A stretch of 64,000 nt of DNA from Amycolatopsis nalaikhensis (GTDB lineage Bacteria > Actinomycetota > Actinomycetes > Mycobacteriales > Pseudonocardiaceae): NCBI RefSeq assembly GCF_030264295.1, contig NZ_CP127173.1:2363501-2427500 (forward strand), written 5' to 3'. The notes under the pieces are model-generated. The model was not told the origin of the DNA, made no database searches, and was given only the letters and a program-made list of their open reading frames with translations. Positions within the stretch are counted from its first letter, which is position 1. Each line of letters starts with the position of its first letter. Position numbers and translations under genes: made by a program. Positions 51,964 through 62,876 of the stretch are shown here, in pieces.

Positions 51964-52926
51964 TTATTTCGCGAAAGCGCGGGAAAGCACGGTGATCGCC
52001 TGGGTGATCGCGGCCTCGGCGGCGTGGGTTTCGCGAAGCGCGTTCACCATCACGAAGTCGTGGATGATGCCCTGGTACCGGACGGCCGTGACGGGCACCC
52101 CGGCCTGACGCAGCTTCGCCGCGTACGCCTCGCCTTCGTCGCGAAGCACGTCCGCCTCACCGGTGATCACGAGGGCCGGAGGCAGCCCGGCGAGCTCGTC
52201 GAGGGACGCGCGCAGCGGGGACGCGGTGATCTCGGCGCGCTGGGCGGCGTCGGTCGTGTACTGGTCCCAGAACCACTTCATGCCTTCGCGGCCGAGGAAG
52301 TAGCCCTCGGCGAACTGCTCGTACGAAGCGGTGTCGAAGTTCGCGTCGGTGACCGGGTAGAAGAGCACCTGCTGCTTGAAGGTGACGTCGCCGCGCTGCT
52401 TGGCCAACAGGGTCAGGGCCGCGGTCATGTTCCCGCCGACGGAGTCGCCCGCGATCGCGATGCGCGAGGTGTCCAGACCTTTCGACGCGCCGTTCGCCGC
52501 AACCCACTTCGCGACCGCGTAGTTCTCCTCGATGGCGACCGGGTAGCGGGCCTCGGGCGAGCGGCTGTACTCGGGGAAGACGACGGCCGCGCCGACACCG
52601 GCGGCGAGCTCGCGCACCAGGCGCTCGTGGGTGTGGAAGTCGCCGAACACCCAGCCGGCGCCGTGGATGTAGACGATCACCGGCAGCGGACCCTCGACGC
52701 CGGCGGGCCGGACGATCCGCGTCTCGACTTCACCGTTCGGGCCGCCCGGGACGTTGAGCACCTCGATCTCGGCGGGAGCCATGGCGACGTCGCCGTCCTG
52801 GACGCCGTCGACGGCCTTGCGCCCTTCGGCCGGTGGCAGCTGGAACAGGTACGGCGGCTGGTCGGTGGCCTCGGCGAACGCCTGCGCGGCCGGTTCGAGG
52901 GCCAGGTTGTGCGGGTTGGCGGTCAT
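51964..52926 (-). CDS. HSL-type alpha/beta hydrolase (esterase)
   Basis: A 320-residue esterase of the hormone-sensitive lipase family. The oxyanion loop is YIHGAGWVFGDF (HGxG), the nucleophile AGDSVGGNMT (G-D-S-x-G-G), the Asp in ITGEADVLRDEGEAYA and the His in YQGIIHDFVM. GAGGAGG lies just upstream of the ATG at 52926. It is divergent from the OhrR-type regulator across a 150-bp spacer with a perfect palindrome, so it is the likely target gene. In place of the usual ohr peroxidase, an esterase is controlled. Confidence 0.9.
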   Translation of the reverse strand: MTANPHNLALEPAAQAFAEATDQPPYLFQLPPAEGRKAVDGVQDGDVAMAPAEIEVLNVPGGPNGEVETRIVRPAGVEGPLPVIVYIHGAGWVFGDFHTHERLVRELAAGVGAAVVFPEYSRSPEARYPVAIEENYAVAKWVAANGASKGLDTSRIAIAGDSVGGNMTAALTLLAKQRGDVTFKQQVLFYPVTDANFDTASYEQFAEGYFLGREGMKWFWDQYTTDAAQRAEITASPLRASLDELAGLPPALVITGEADVLRDEGEAYAAKLRQAGVPVTAVRYQGIIHDFVMVNALRETHAAEAAITQAITVLSRAFAK

Positions 52927-52974
52927 GTCGTCCTCCTCGGTGCGAGCTGATGCCATGAAGGTAGCTCGCAACTG

Positions 52975-52988
52975 AGTTGTGCACAACT
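52975..52988. promoter_or_regulatory. Perfect 14-bp palindrome, likely MarR/OhrR operator
   Basis: AGTTGTGCACAACT lies 49 bp upstream of the esterase start in the spacer shared with the MarR-type regulator. It is a perfect palindrome with partial half-sites beside it (GCAACT at 52968, AAGTTGC near 53020). Its position suits repression of both genes. Confidence 0.6.
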
Positions 52989-53076
52989 GAATGACGTCCA
53001 ATGAGATGTAGCGCACTTAAGTTGCGGCGCTCAAGAACGTCCGGGAGCATGGAGTGTTACGAGAGAGGAGGACGCC

Positions 53077-53526
53077 ATGGCTTCCCTGCGACTGGACGAC
53101 CAGCTCTGCTTCGGCCTGTACTCGGCGTCGCGCGCGGTGACGTCCCTGTACCGGGTCGTCCTGGCGGAACTCGACCTCACCTACCCCCAGTACCTCGTGA
53201 TGCTGGCGCTGTGGGAGCGCGACGACCGCCTGGTCAAGGAGCTCGGCGCCGAGCTGAACCTCGACTCCGGCACGCTGTCGCCGCTGCTCAAGCGGCTCGC
53301 CGCGACCGGGCTCGTGGAGCGGAACCGGCAGGCCGACGACGAGCGCTCGGTGCGGGTCAGCCTCACCGCCGCCGGGAAGGCGTTGCGCGAGAAGGCCGTG
53401 AACGTCCCGGACGTCATCGGTGACGCGATGGGCCTGGACGACGCCGGGCTCGCCCGGATGCGCGGCGAGCTGGACCGGCTGACCGAGGCCGTGAACGCCT
53501 ACCGGGACGCGCTTTCGCCCGCGTGA
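53077..53526 (+). CDS. ohrR: OhrR-type MarR regulator
   Basis: A 149-residue winged-helix regulator. The start QLCFGLYSASRAVTSLYRVV with a single Cys in the first helix, and TYPQYLVMLALWERDDRLVK, match the OhrR peroxide-sensing branch of MarR proteins, where that Cys is oxidised and DNA binding is lost. LDSGTLSPLLKRLAATGLVE is the recognition helix and turn. Upstream lies GAGAGGAGG. It is divergent from the esterase gene. Confidence 0.85.
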   Translation: MASLRLDDQLCFGLYSASRAVTSLYRVVLAELDLTYPQYLVMLALWERDDRLVKELGAELNLDSGTLSPLLKRLAATGLVERNRQADDERSVRVSLTAAGKALREKAVNVPDVIGDAMGLDDAGLARMRGELDRLTEAVNAYRDALSPA

Positions 53527-53533
53527 GCGCGGG

Positions 53534-54472
53534 TCACGACGCTTCGCGCAGGCCTTCCAGCACGTCGAGGACCGCACTCTTGCCGAGTTCGACGGCCTTG
53601 CGCAGCACCTCGGGATCGCGCTCCAGCACCTGCACGTCCGGCGACCCCGCGGGCGGGCGGATGCTGAGGATGCGCGGGTCGGTCGCGAGGACTTCCTCGT
53701 CCTCGACGTCGCGGCGGTAGGTGTCGCGCCACGCGGGGATCGCGCCCGGGGCTTGGCGGCGCAGGAACCGCGGGACGACGACGTCGTGGACGCGCGGGGG
53801 TGGCAGCGGCAGCTCGTCGGCGCGGCGGGTGCGCAGCACGAGCACGTCGGTCGCGTCCTGTGCCAGGGCCGTCCGGTACGGGATCGGCTCGGCGACGCCC
53901 GCGTCGACGAACCGGCGGCCCGCCATCGGGATCGGCGGCCCCGCCAGCACCGGCATGCACGACGACGCCGCGAGCGCCACCTTGATCGCGTCCACATCGG
54001 ACAGAAAAGGGTGCAGGTCGGTCGACTCCCCCGTGTCGGCGTCGGTGGCCAGCGGGTGGAAGGTCACCGGGTTGGCCAGGATCGCCGGGAAGTCCATCGG
54101 CTCCAGCACCGAATACACCTGGTGGACGAGGTACTCGAGGTCGATCACCGCGCGGCCGCGCAGGGTGTGCAGCGGGTTGATGATCCGGCGCATGACCACC
54201 GGGTTCCACCACGTGCGGACGCCGGTCGACGAGCGGCCGCAGAGCAGCCAGGCGCCGTTCAGCGCACCCGCCGACGAGCCGTAGACGGCGTCGAACGCCG
54301 GGGTGACGCCCAGTTCGTCGAGCGCGAGGACCATGCCGCTGGAGTAGGTGCCGCGACTGCTGCCGCCTTCGATGGCCAGCGCGAGGCGCCTGCCGTCGGT
54401 GCGTTCTCCCGGGACACTGCCCGCCGCCATCCGTTCGGAGATGAGTTCGAGTACCGGGTGCACCCTTTCCAT
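53534..54472 (-). CDS. Patatin-like phospholipase
   Basis: A 312-residue protein of the patatin family. The oxyanion stretch is ALAIEGGSSRGTYSSGMVLA, the nucleophile is VYGSSAGALNGAW (G-x-S-x-G), and the Asp of the Ser-Asp dyad is in RRFVDAGVAEPIPY (D-A-G). Such enzymes hydrolyse phospholipids or acylglycerols. The ATG at 54472 is preferred over read-through to 54577. It is divergent from the PadR regulator. Confidence 0.85.
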   Translation of the reverse strand: MERVHPVLELISERMAAGSVPGERTDGRRLALAIEGGSSRGTYSSGMVLALDELGVTPAFDAVYGSSAGALNGAWLLCGRSSTGVRTWWNPVVMRRIINPLHTLRGRAVIDLEYLVHQVYSVLEPMDFPAILANPVTFHPLATDADTGESTDLHPFLSDVDAIKVALAASSCMPVLAGPPIPMAGRRFVDAGVAEPIPYRTALAQDATDVLVLRTRRADELPLPPPRVHDVVVPRFLRRQAPGAIPAWRDTYRRDVEDEEVLATDPRILSIRPPAGSPDVQVLERDPEVLRKAVELGKSAVLDVLEGLREAS

Positions 54473-54529
54473 CCTGGTCTTTTCGCGCGCGAAGTCGACC
54501 CGATTTATCCCCCTGACGGGGTGAAGTGA

Positions 54530-57130
<2,601 letters not shown>

Positions 57131-57165
57131 CCACAGATGTGTCCCGCACTGGCAGGATGGGGCCC

Positions 57166-58134
57166 GTGCGAGACGTATGCGTGATCGGGCTCGGGCTGAT
57201 CGGCGGGTCGCTGCTGCGCGCGGCGGCCGCGAACGGCCGCACGACGTGGGGCGCCGCGGTGTCCGAAGTGGACGCCGACGCCGCCAGCAGAGCGGGGTTC
57301 GACGTCACCACCGACGTCGAGGCGGCCCTGCACCGGGCGCACGCCGCGGACGCGATGGTCGTGCTGGCCGTCCCGCTCCCGGCCGTCGAAGACCTGCTGC
57401 GGCTGGTCAACCAGCACGCGTCGCACTGCCTGCTCACCGACGTGACCAGCGTGAAAGCGCCCGTGCTGGACGCCGTCCGCCGTCGCGTGCCGTACACGCG
57501 GTTCGTCGGCGGGCACCCGATGGCGGGGACGTCGAAGTCCGGCTGGCTCGCCGGTTCCGCGTCGCTGTTCCAGGGCGCGGCCTGGGTGGCCGGGGTCGAG
57601 GAGGACACCGACCTCGACGCCTGGGCCGAGGTCGCGCAGCTGGCGCTCGACATCGGGGCGCACGTCGTCCCACTGCCCGCCGAATCCCACGACGAAGCCG
57701 TCGCGCGGATTTCGCACCTGCCGCACCTGTTCGCGGCGATCCTGGCCACGATCGGCGCCGAAGGCGGCCCGCTCGCCATGTCGCTGGCCGCCGGGTCCTA
57801 CCGCGACGGCACGCGCGTCGCGGGCTCGAACCCGCAGCTCGTCCGCGCGATGACCGAAGGCAACCGGGACGCGCTGCTGCCGATCGTCGACGAGGCGCTC
57901 GGGCGGCTCGGCGCGGCCCGCGGCTCGCTGGCGTCGACCGGCGGGCTGGCGGCCACGATCAACGCGGGCCACGAGGGCGCGCAGGCCCTCGCGGCCAGCC
58001 TCGACGTCGAACGCGCGGGGGTGCGGATCAGCCTGTCCGCGCCGGACGCCCGGCAGGGCCTGATCGCGCTCGGCGAGCGCGGCGGCCGGATCACCGGGCT
58101 CGCCGACGGGATCGCGACCGGCGAGGTCCAGTAG
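57166..58134 (+). CDS. tyrA: Prephenate dehydrogenase
   Basis: A 322-residue enzyme of tyrosine biosynthesis. The NAD-binding start is VCVIGLGLIGGSLLRAAAAN. The catalytic His and the substrate loop are in FVGGHPMAGTSKSGWLAGSA, with SHDEAVARISHLPHLFAAIL further on. No ACT or chorismate-mutase domain is fused. The GTG at 57166 is preferred; an ATG at 57157 is possible. Its stop directly abuts the stop of the convergent small gene. Confidence 0.92.
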   Translation: MRDVCVIGLGLIGGSLLRAAAANGRTTWGAAVSEVDADAASRAGFDVTTDVEAALHRAHAADAMVVLAVPLPAVEDLLRLVNQHASHCLLTDVTSVKAPVLDAVRRRVPYTRFVGGHPMAGTSKSGWLAGSASLFQGAAWVAGVEEDTDLDAWAEVAQLALDIGAHVVPLPAESHDEAVARISHLPHLFAAILATIGAEGGPLAMSLAAGSYRDGTRVAGSNPQLVRAMTEGNRDALLPIVDEALGRLGAARGSLASTGGLAATINAGHEGAQALAASLDVERAGVRISLSAPDARQGLIALGERGGRITGLADGIATGEVQ

Positions 58135-58338
58135 CTACCGCGGGTTGTCCGGCGTGTCGTCGAACTTGTTGAGGAAGTCCTTGGCCTTCTCGACGCCGGT
58201 GTCGATCTGCGAGTCGTGGCCCGAGAACTTGGACTTGGCGAAGTCCGCCGCCTTGTCCAGGCCCTCCTCGATCTTGTCGTTGTGCTCACGCAGGGCCTCT
58301 TCGGCCTTGCCCTTCAACGCGTCGAAGTCGATTCCCAT
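58135..58338 (-). CDS. Small Rv0909/MT0933-like antitoxin-type protein
   Basis: A 67-residue helical, highly charged protein: DFDALKGKAEEALREHNDKI, EEGLDKAADFAKSKFSGHDS and DTGVEKAKDFLNKFDD. The repeated K-A-x-D/E-F-type pattern matches the MT0933 antitoxin-like family (Rv0909 in M. tuberculosis). There the partner is an SRPBCC protein, Rv0910. An SRPBCC gene does occur at 60398, but the FUSC gene lies between them, so pairing is only a possibility. Confidence 0.7.
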   Translation of the reverse strand: MGIDFDALKGKAEEALREHNDKIEEGLDKAADFAKSKFSGHDSQIDTGVEKAKDFLNKFDDTPDNPR

Positions 58339-58361
58339 GCGGCAATTGAACAGCACGATCC

Positions 58362-60329
58362 TCACGTGCGCCTGTGGTAGGGCAGGAACCGCCGGACCAG
58401 CCGCAACGGCCGTCGTTCGACCAGGTCGGGGCCGCGGACGGCGTCGAACGCCGACTCCAGCTGGTCCACCACTCCGGACAGGCGGTCCGAGTCGGGCAGG
58501 GGCATCGAGCGCGGCTCGCGCTGCTCCCGCACCGCCGACGCGAGTTCACCCAAAGCGGCGGTGAGCAGCTCGACGTCGCCGGGGTCCGGCGGCGGCACAC
58601 CCCGCCCGATCGTCACGCCCACCTCGGTGACGGCGTCGGCGACGCGTTCCTGCGCGGCGATCACCGGCCACCACGCCACGGCTTGGCGGCCGTTCGCCGA
58701 CGGCTCCACGACGACCTGCTGGAACGCCGTCCGCAGGTCGGCTAGCGCCCGGTAGGCCCCGCGGCGGGCCCGCGACCGCGCCAGCCGGGCCTCCCCGCCG
58801 GACGCCTCGACCAGCGCGCACGAGACGTACTTCGCGACCGCGTCCAGCCCGTCGGCCAGCCGCCCGCCGACCTGCGGGCGACGGCTGCCAGGCCACAGCA
58901 GGTAGCCGAAGACGAGCACGATCACGCAGCCGAGCGCGGTGTCGATCAGCCGCGCCACCACGACGTTCCAGCTGCCGGTGTTGGCCAGGTCCATCTGCAG
59001 GATGATCAACGGCGTCACGAACGCGCTGAGGACGCCGTAGTTGCGCACCTTCCCGACCGCGACCCCGCCGGCGAAGATCGCGATCAGCGCGACCAGCACC
59101 CAGCCGCGCCCGCCGGCGGCGAGCACCACGGCGCCGATGCCGACGCCGACCACCGTGCCGATGCCGCGCAGCACCGCGCGGCCGAAGACCGAACCGAAGT
59201 CGGGCTTGAGCACGATGCCGACGGTCAGGGTGATCCAGTACGACCGTTCCAGCGGCACAAGCAGGCCGACGACCTCGGCGATCGCGACGCACAGGGTCAG
59301 CCGCAGCGCGGCGATCCACGTCAGCGGGCCGGACGCGAGCGAACCGGCCCACGTGCGGAGGCGGCGGTACCACGGCGTCGGCTCGCGGCGCTTGCGGTCG
59401 TCGCCCTTGCCGATCCGGACCAGGCCCGCGTAGAGCGCGGTGAGCACCGGGTCGGTGTCCTCGGGCGGCATCGGCGGCGGTTCCGGCAGCGGCTGGCTGG
59501 CCAGCACCGACGCCGACAGCGCGACGAAGTGGTCGATGACCTCCGGCGGCGTGCGGCGGCCGGCGTTGACCATCGCCACCGACGCCTCGACCGCGGGCGT
59601 CGTCGCCGACAGCAGGTTGAGCAGCTGCCGGTAGGCGGCGTCGCGGCCGGAGAGCCACGAGCGCGCGGTGAGCAGCTGGTCGTAGGCGGTGTTCATGGCC
59701 GTGGTCAGCCGGTGGCGGGCGACCCGCGAGACGGCCTCGTCGGTCGCCGACAGCATCGCGGCCAGCTCGACGTAGACGTGCGCGACGGCGGTGCGTTCGG
59801 GACTGGTCGCCCGGAACGTCCAGCTGGCGAGGGCGACCAGGAAGCTCCAGGCGGCCCCGATGCAGAAGAAGCCGAAGAGCACTTCGACGCGGACGCCGGT
59901 CGCGTGCTGCCCGGTGCCGAGCACGGCGAAGACGAACATCTGCAACCCGGCGACCGAGGCGTTGCTCCCGGCCGCGCTGATCAGCGCGGACACCGCGGCG
60001 ACCAGGATCACCGCGGGCACCGACAGCGCCGGGACGCCGCCGGTGAGCAGCCCGATGAGGTAGCCGCAGGTCGCGGCGAGCGTCGCGCCGCCGAGGCGCC
60101 GGGCGCGGTAGCGGTAGGGCCCGGCCGATTCGGACAGCACGGCGGGCAGGGCACCGGTCGAGATGAGGGCGCCGACGGCGATGTCACCGGCCGCGTACGC
60201 CACCGCGAGCGGCACGGCCAGCGCGACGACCGCGCGGGCGACCATGTTCCACGGCACGGGCACCGGCTTGCTGCGCAGGAGCTGGACCAGCCAGTGCGGC
60301 GCGGCGAGGTCGGGGCGCGGCGTGCTCAC
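58362..60329 (-). CDS. FUSC-family membrane protein
   Basis: A 655-residue protein with two blocks of membrane helices (about residues 30-165 and 345-480) separated and followed by cytoplasmic helical domains. The second block has RSYWITLTVGIVLKPDFGSV and FGRAVLRGIGTVVGVGIGAV, the signature stretch of FUSC (aromatic-acid exporter/YccS-like) proteins. It is a likely efflux transporter for aromatic or fusaric-acid-type compounds. It uses a GTG start and is divergent from the SRPBCC gene. Confidence 0.88.
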   Translation of the reverse strand: MSTPRPDLAAPHWLVQLLRSKPVPVPWNMVARAVVALAVPLAVAYAAGDIAVGALISTGALPAVLSESAGPYRYRARRLGGATLAATCGYLIGLLTGGVPALSVPAVILVAAVSALISAAGSNASVAGLQMFVFAVLGTGQHATGVRVEVLFGFFCIGAAWSFLVALASWTFRATSPERTAVAHVYVELAAMLSATDEAVSRVARHRLTTAMNTAYDQLLTARSWLSGRDAAYRQLLNLLSATTPAVEASVAMVNAGRRTPPEVIDHFVALSASVLASQPLPEPPPMPPEDTDPVLTALYAGLVRIGKGDDRKRREPTPWYRRLRTWAGSLASGPLTWIAALRLTLCVAIAEVVGLLVPLERSYWITLTVGIVLKPDFGSVFGRAVLRGIGTVVGVGIGAVVLAAGGRGWVLVALIAIFAGGVAVGKVRNYGVLSAFVTPLIILQMDLANTGSWNVVVARLIDTALGCVIVLVFGYLLWPGSRRPQVGGRLADGLDAVAKYVSCALVEASGGEARLARSRARRGAYRALADLRTAFQQVVVEPSANGRQAVAWWPVIAAQERVADAVTEVGVTIGRGVPPPDPGDVELLTAALGELASAVREQREPRSMPLPDSDRLSGVVDQLESAFDAVRGPDLVERRPLRLVRRFLPYHRRT

Positions 60330-60338
60330 GCCCCCATC

Positions 60339-60369
60339 TTGACCTACGCTGCCCGAGACGATTAATTAT
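60339..60369 (+). promoter_or_regulatory. Candidate promoter of the SRPBCC gene
   Basis: TTGACC at 60339-60344 and an AT-rich TTAATTAT at 60362-60369, with a 17-18 base spacer, resemble a -35/-10 pair ahead of the gene at 60398. The stretch ATTAATTATC stands out in otherwise GC-rich sequence. Confidence 0.45.
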
Positions 60370-60397
60370 CAACCTGTCAACAACGCGGGAGGTTCCG

Positions 60398-60847
60398 GTG
60401 GGCCGCAAGTTCTCCTTCGAGGTCAACCGCACGAGCACGGCACCGCCGGAGGCGTTGTTCGCCCGCGAAGCCGAGGGCCCGCGCTGGGCGGAGTGGGGAA
60501 AGCCACTCATCGTCCAGGCCCGCTGGAAGCGTCCGGGCCCCGGCGTCGGCGCGGTGCGCGAGGTCGGGCTGTGGCCGGTGCTGATCCGCGAGGAGACGGT
60601 CGAGTACGAGCCCGGCCGCAAGCACGTCTACACGTTCTTCGGCGCCAACCCGATCAAGGACTACCGCGCCGAGGTACTCCTCACCCCGACCGCCGACGGC
60701 GGCACGCACCTGCGGTGGACCGGGTCGTTCACCGAGCCGGTCAAGGGCAGCGGCCCCGCGCTGGCCGCCGGGCTGCGCGCGGTGATCCGGCTGTTCTCGG
60801 GCAAGCTCGTCAAGGCGGCCGAAACCGGGCGGCCTACGGCGGGCTGA
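60398..60847 (+). CDS. SRPBCC-superfamily protein
   Basis: A 149-residue START-like protein: FSFEVNRTSTAPPEALFARE, WAEWGKPLIVQARWKRPGPG, GAVREVGLWPVLIREETVEY and LRWTGSFTEPVKGSGPALAA. The helix-grip fold binds a hydrophobic ligand, and many actinobacterial members are polyketide-cyclase-like or toxin-like (compare Rv0910). GGGAGG precedes the GTG at 60398. A palindromic repeat begins just before its stop codon. Confidence 0.8.
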   Translation: MGRKFSFEVNRTSTAPPEALFAREAEGPRWAEWGKPLIVQARWKRPGPGVGAVREVGLWPVLIREETVEYEPGRKHVYTFFGANPIKDYRAEVLLTPTADGGTHLRWTGSFTEPVKGSGPALAAGLRAVIRLFSGKLVKAAETGRPTAG

Positions 60848-60920
60848 AGGGGACTTTCCTCTCATGTGATGCGAGGAAAGTCCCCTTCAGCGCATCAGAT
60901 GACAGCAAGGTCCCCTTCAG
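60844..60920. repeat. Palindromic intergenic repeat with partial second copy
   Basis: An 18-bp perfect inverted repeat (left arm 60844-60861, right arm 60873-60890, 11-base loop) spans the SRPBCC stop. A degenerate half-copy ending in the same GTCCCCTTCAG motif follows at 60891-60920. The loop (TGTGATGC) and spacer (GCATCAGATG) are related. The element looks like a dispersed REP-type or terminator repeat. Confidence 0.75.
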
Positions 60921-61039
60921 CCCGGCGGGACCCGCGCGGCCGAAACCGGGCGCTGACCGGGGTGGCCCCGGCCACACCGGGTCAACTCCGCGCGCCGCCC
61001 CCACGTCACCCGATCGGGTAGTTCCGAGAGGGGGCGTGG

Positions 61040-61804
61040 ATGAAGCGCATCGCAGCGGTGGTCGTCGCGACGGCCTTGGCGTTGACCGCGTGTTCGGCGA
61101 GCGTGCCGGACCAGCGGCCACCCGGCACCAGCCAGCCCAACCCGGCACCCGGCGCCGGGCCCGGCCCGAAGACGTCGGCGCCCTACCCGTTCGGCACGGT
61201 CCAGCAGAAAGCGCCCGCGATCGAAAACGGCCAGGTCCCCGTGGTCCGCCGGATCACCACCGACAAGCCGTACGTCTTCCTCACCATGGACGACGGCGCG
61301 GTCAAGGACCCGGACGCGCTCAAGCTGATGCAGCAGAACGGCACCCACCCGGTGCTGTTCCTGAACGAGAAGTACGTGAAGGGCCACGAGGCCTACTTCA
61401 AGCAGATCCTCGACGCGACCGGCGCGACGCTGGGCGACCACACGGTCGACCACCCGAACCTCAAGGGCAAGCCGTTCGAGTTCCAGCGCCAGGAGATCTG
61501 CGCCGACGCCGACGACTTCCAGCAGAGCCTCGGCGTCCGGCCGTCACTGTTCCGGCCGCCGTTCGGCAACTACGACCAGAACACGCTGCGCGCGGCGGCC
61601 GCGTGCGGAATGCGTGTCGCGGTGCTGTGGACGGCCGCGGTCAACGACGGGCACGTCCAGTTCCAGGCCGGCGACAAGCTCAAGCCCGGCGACATCGTGC
61701 TCATGCACTTCCGCAAGACCTTCAGAGAGGACTACACGGCGTTCGTCGAGCAGGCGAAGAAGGACGGGCTGACCCCCGTCCCCCTGGCCGACTTCCTGGG
61801 TTAG
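61040..61804 (+). CDS. Polysaccharide deacetylase lipoprotein (NodB-type)
   Basis: A 254-residue lipoprotein: signal with lipobox LTAC, a proline-rich linker, then a NodB carbohydrate-esterase-4 domain. The metal-binding motifs are visible as FLTMDDGAVKDP (D-D), GDHTVDHPNLKG (H-x3-H, here H-T-V-D-H) and SLFRPPFGNYDQN (R-P-P-F/Y-G). These enzymes remove acetyl groups from peptidoglycan or other polysaccharides. The TAG stop shares a TTAG with the TAA stop of the convergent gene. Confidence 0.88.
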   Translation: MKRIAAVVVATALALTACSASVPDQRPPGTSQPNPAPGAGPGPKTSAPYPFGTVQQKAPAIENGQVPVVRRITTDKPYVFLTMDDGAVKDPDALKLMQQNGTHPVLFLNEKYVKGHEAYFKQILDATGATLGDHTVDHPNLKGKPFEFQRQEICADADDFQQSLGVRPSLFRPPFGNYDQNTLRAAAACGMRVAVLWTAAVNDGHVQFQAGDKLKPGDIVLMHFRKTFREDYTAFVEQAKKDGLTPVPLADFLG

Positions 61805-62274
61805 AGCACCACCGTCGGCGTCACGATCGTCCGGCGGCACGAGACGTCCCCGAGGTGCACGAGGATCTGCGTCGTCCCGCGCGGCACGTTGTCGAGCACG
61901 AACCGGCCGCCTTCGTCGGCGGTCGTGGACTTCGTGCCGTGCTCGGCGACGCGCACCTCGACGCCGTACTGCCCGGCGGGCACCAGCCAGCCGTCGATGC
62001 GGTGCAGCTTGCCCATCTTGGTCAGGTTGATCATCACGGTCAGGTCGCTGACGGTGAACGTGATCGTCCCGGTGCCGCCGCCGCGCACGCCGGCCAGGTT
62101 GTCCATCCGCTCCCACCGGGCGACCTCGACGTCGAGGTCTTCCAGGGCGAGCGCGAACTGGACCCGCTGCACCAGGTCGTCCGGTGGCGGGTCCAGCTCG
62201 TCGAGGAAGCGGCCGACGTCGGCCAGGATCCGCTCGTCGGAGAAGGCCTCTCCAGGCGCCCCGAGGTCGTTCAT
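61801..62274 (-). CDS. Partner of the ECF sigma factor, carboxypeptidase-regulatory-like domain
   Basis: A 157-residue soluble protein: a helical N-terminus (DERILADVGRFLDELDPPPD, LVQRVQFALALEDLDVEVAR) and a beta-sandwich C-terminus (YGVEVRVAEHGTKSTTADEG, GRFVLDNVPRGTTQILVHLG) typical of carboxypeptidase-regulatory-like domains. Its ATG overlaps the sigma gene's stop (62271-62274). The coupling and helical half fit a role as regulator or effector of that sigma factor; this is inference. Confidence 0.65.
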   Translation of the reverse strand: MNDLGAPGEAFSDERILADVGRFLDELDPPPDDLVQRVQFALALEDLDVEVARWERMDNLAGVRGGGTGTITFTVSDLTVMINLTKMGKLHRIDGWLVPAGQYGVEVRVAEHGTKSTTADEGGRFVLDNVPRGTTQILVHLGDVSCRRTIVTPTVVL

Positions 62275-62876
62275 CGGCTTCCCCCTTCACTGGCGAGGAG
62301 ATCGCGCATCTGGTCGAGGCAGCGCCCCCTGGTCGGGCCGACGCTGCCGCGTGGCATGCGCAGCGCCTCGGCGACGAGCTGGTACTCCGCGCGGCCCGCG
62401 AGGACGGTCAGCCGGAGCAGTTCCTGACAGCGGTGGGGCAGCCGGACGAAGGCGCGCCAGACCCGGCGGTCGCGGTCGGCGCGGACGGCTTCGTCTTCGG
62501 GTGCCGGTTGGGTGCTCGGCATGGATTCGGCGACTTCGTCGCTCAGCGGCACGGGCTGCATGCGGCGGCCGAAGGGGTGGGTGGCCTCGCGGCGGGTGGT
62601 GGTGATCAGCCAGGCGGCGAGGGCTTTGGGGTCGCGGAGCTTGCCGAGCTGGCTGAACAGCGCGAGCCAGACGGTCTGGACCACGTCCTCGGCGACCGAG
62701 CGGTCGAGGCCGTTGGCCCTGGCGACGTGCCAGACGAGCGGGGTCAGCTCCGCGACGAGGCGGTCCATCGCCCGGCGGTCGCCCGCACGGGCGGCCCGCA
62801 TGCAGGCGGCGTGCAGCTCGGCGCCGGTCAGGCCCTCCCAAGGCGGGTCCACCTCTGTGGTTTGCACGTCGGTCAC
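62271..62876 (-). CDS. ECF-type sigma-70 factor
   Basis: A 201-residue sigma factor. Region 2 reads DRLVAELTPLVWHVARANGL, DRSVAEDVVQTVWLALFSQL and DPKALAAWLITTTRREA. After an acidic linker, region 4 reads LPHRCQELLRLTVLAGRAEY with QLVAEALRMPRGSVGPTRGR as the HTH. The GTG at 62876 is preferred because the frame further upstream lacks conserved sequence. In related loci the downstream partner is often followed by a CHAT-domain gene; none is here. Confidence 0.85.
   Translation of the reverse strand: MTDVQTTEVDPPWEGLTGAELHAACMRAARAGDRRAMDRLVAELTPLVWHVARANGLDRSVAEDVVQTVWLALFSQLGKLRDPKALAAWLITTTRREATHPFGRRMQPVPLSDEVAESMPSTQPAPEDEAVRADRDRRVWRAFVRLPHRCQELLRLTVLAGRAEYQLVAEALRMPRGSVGPTRGRCLDQMRDLLASEGGSR

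Noticed and set aside
58135..60847. Firm toxin-antitoxin call for the small helical protein and the SRPBCC protein
   Set aside because: The genes are not adjacent and point in different directions; kept only as a possibility.
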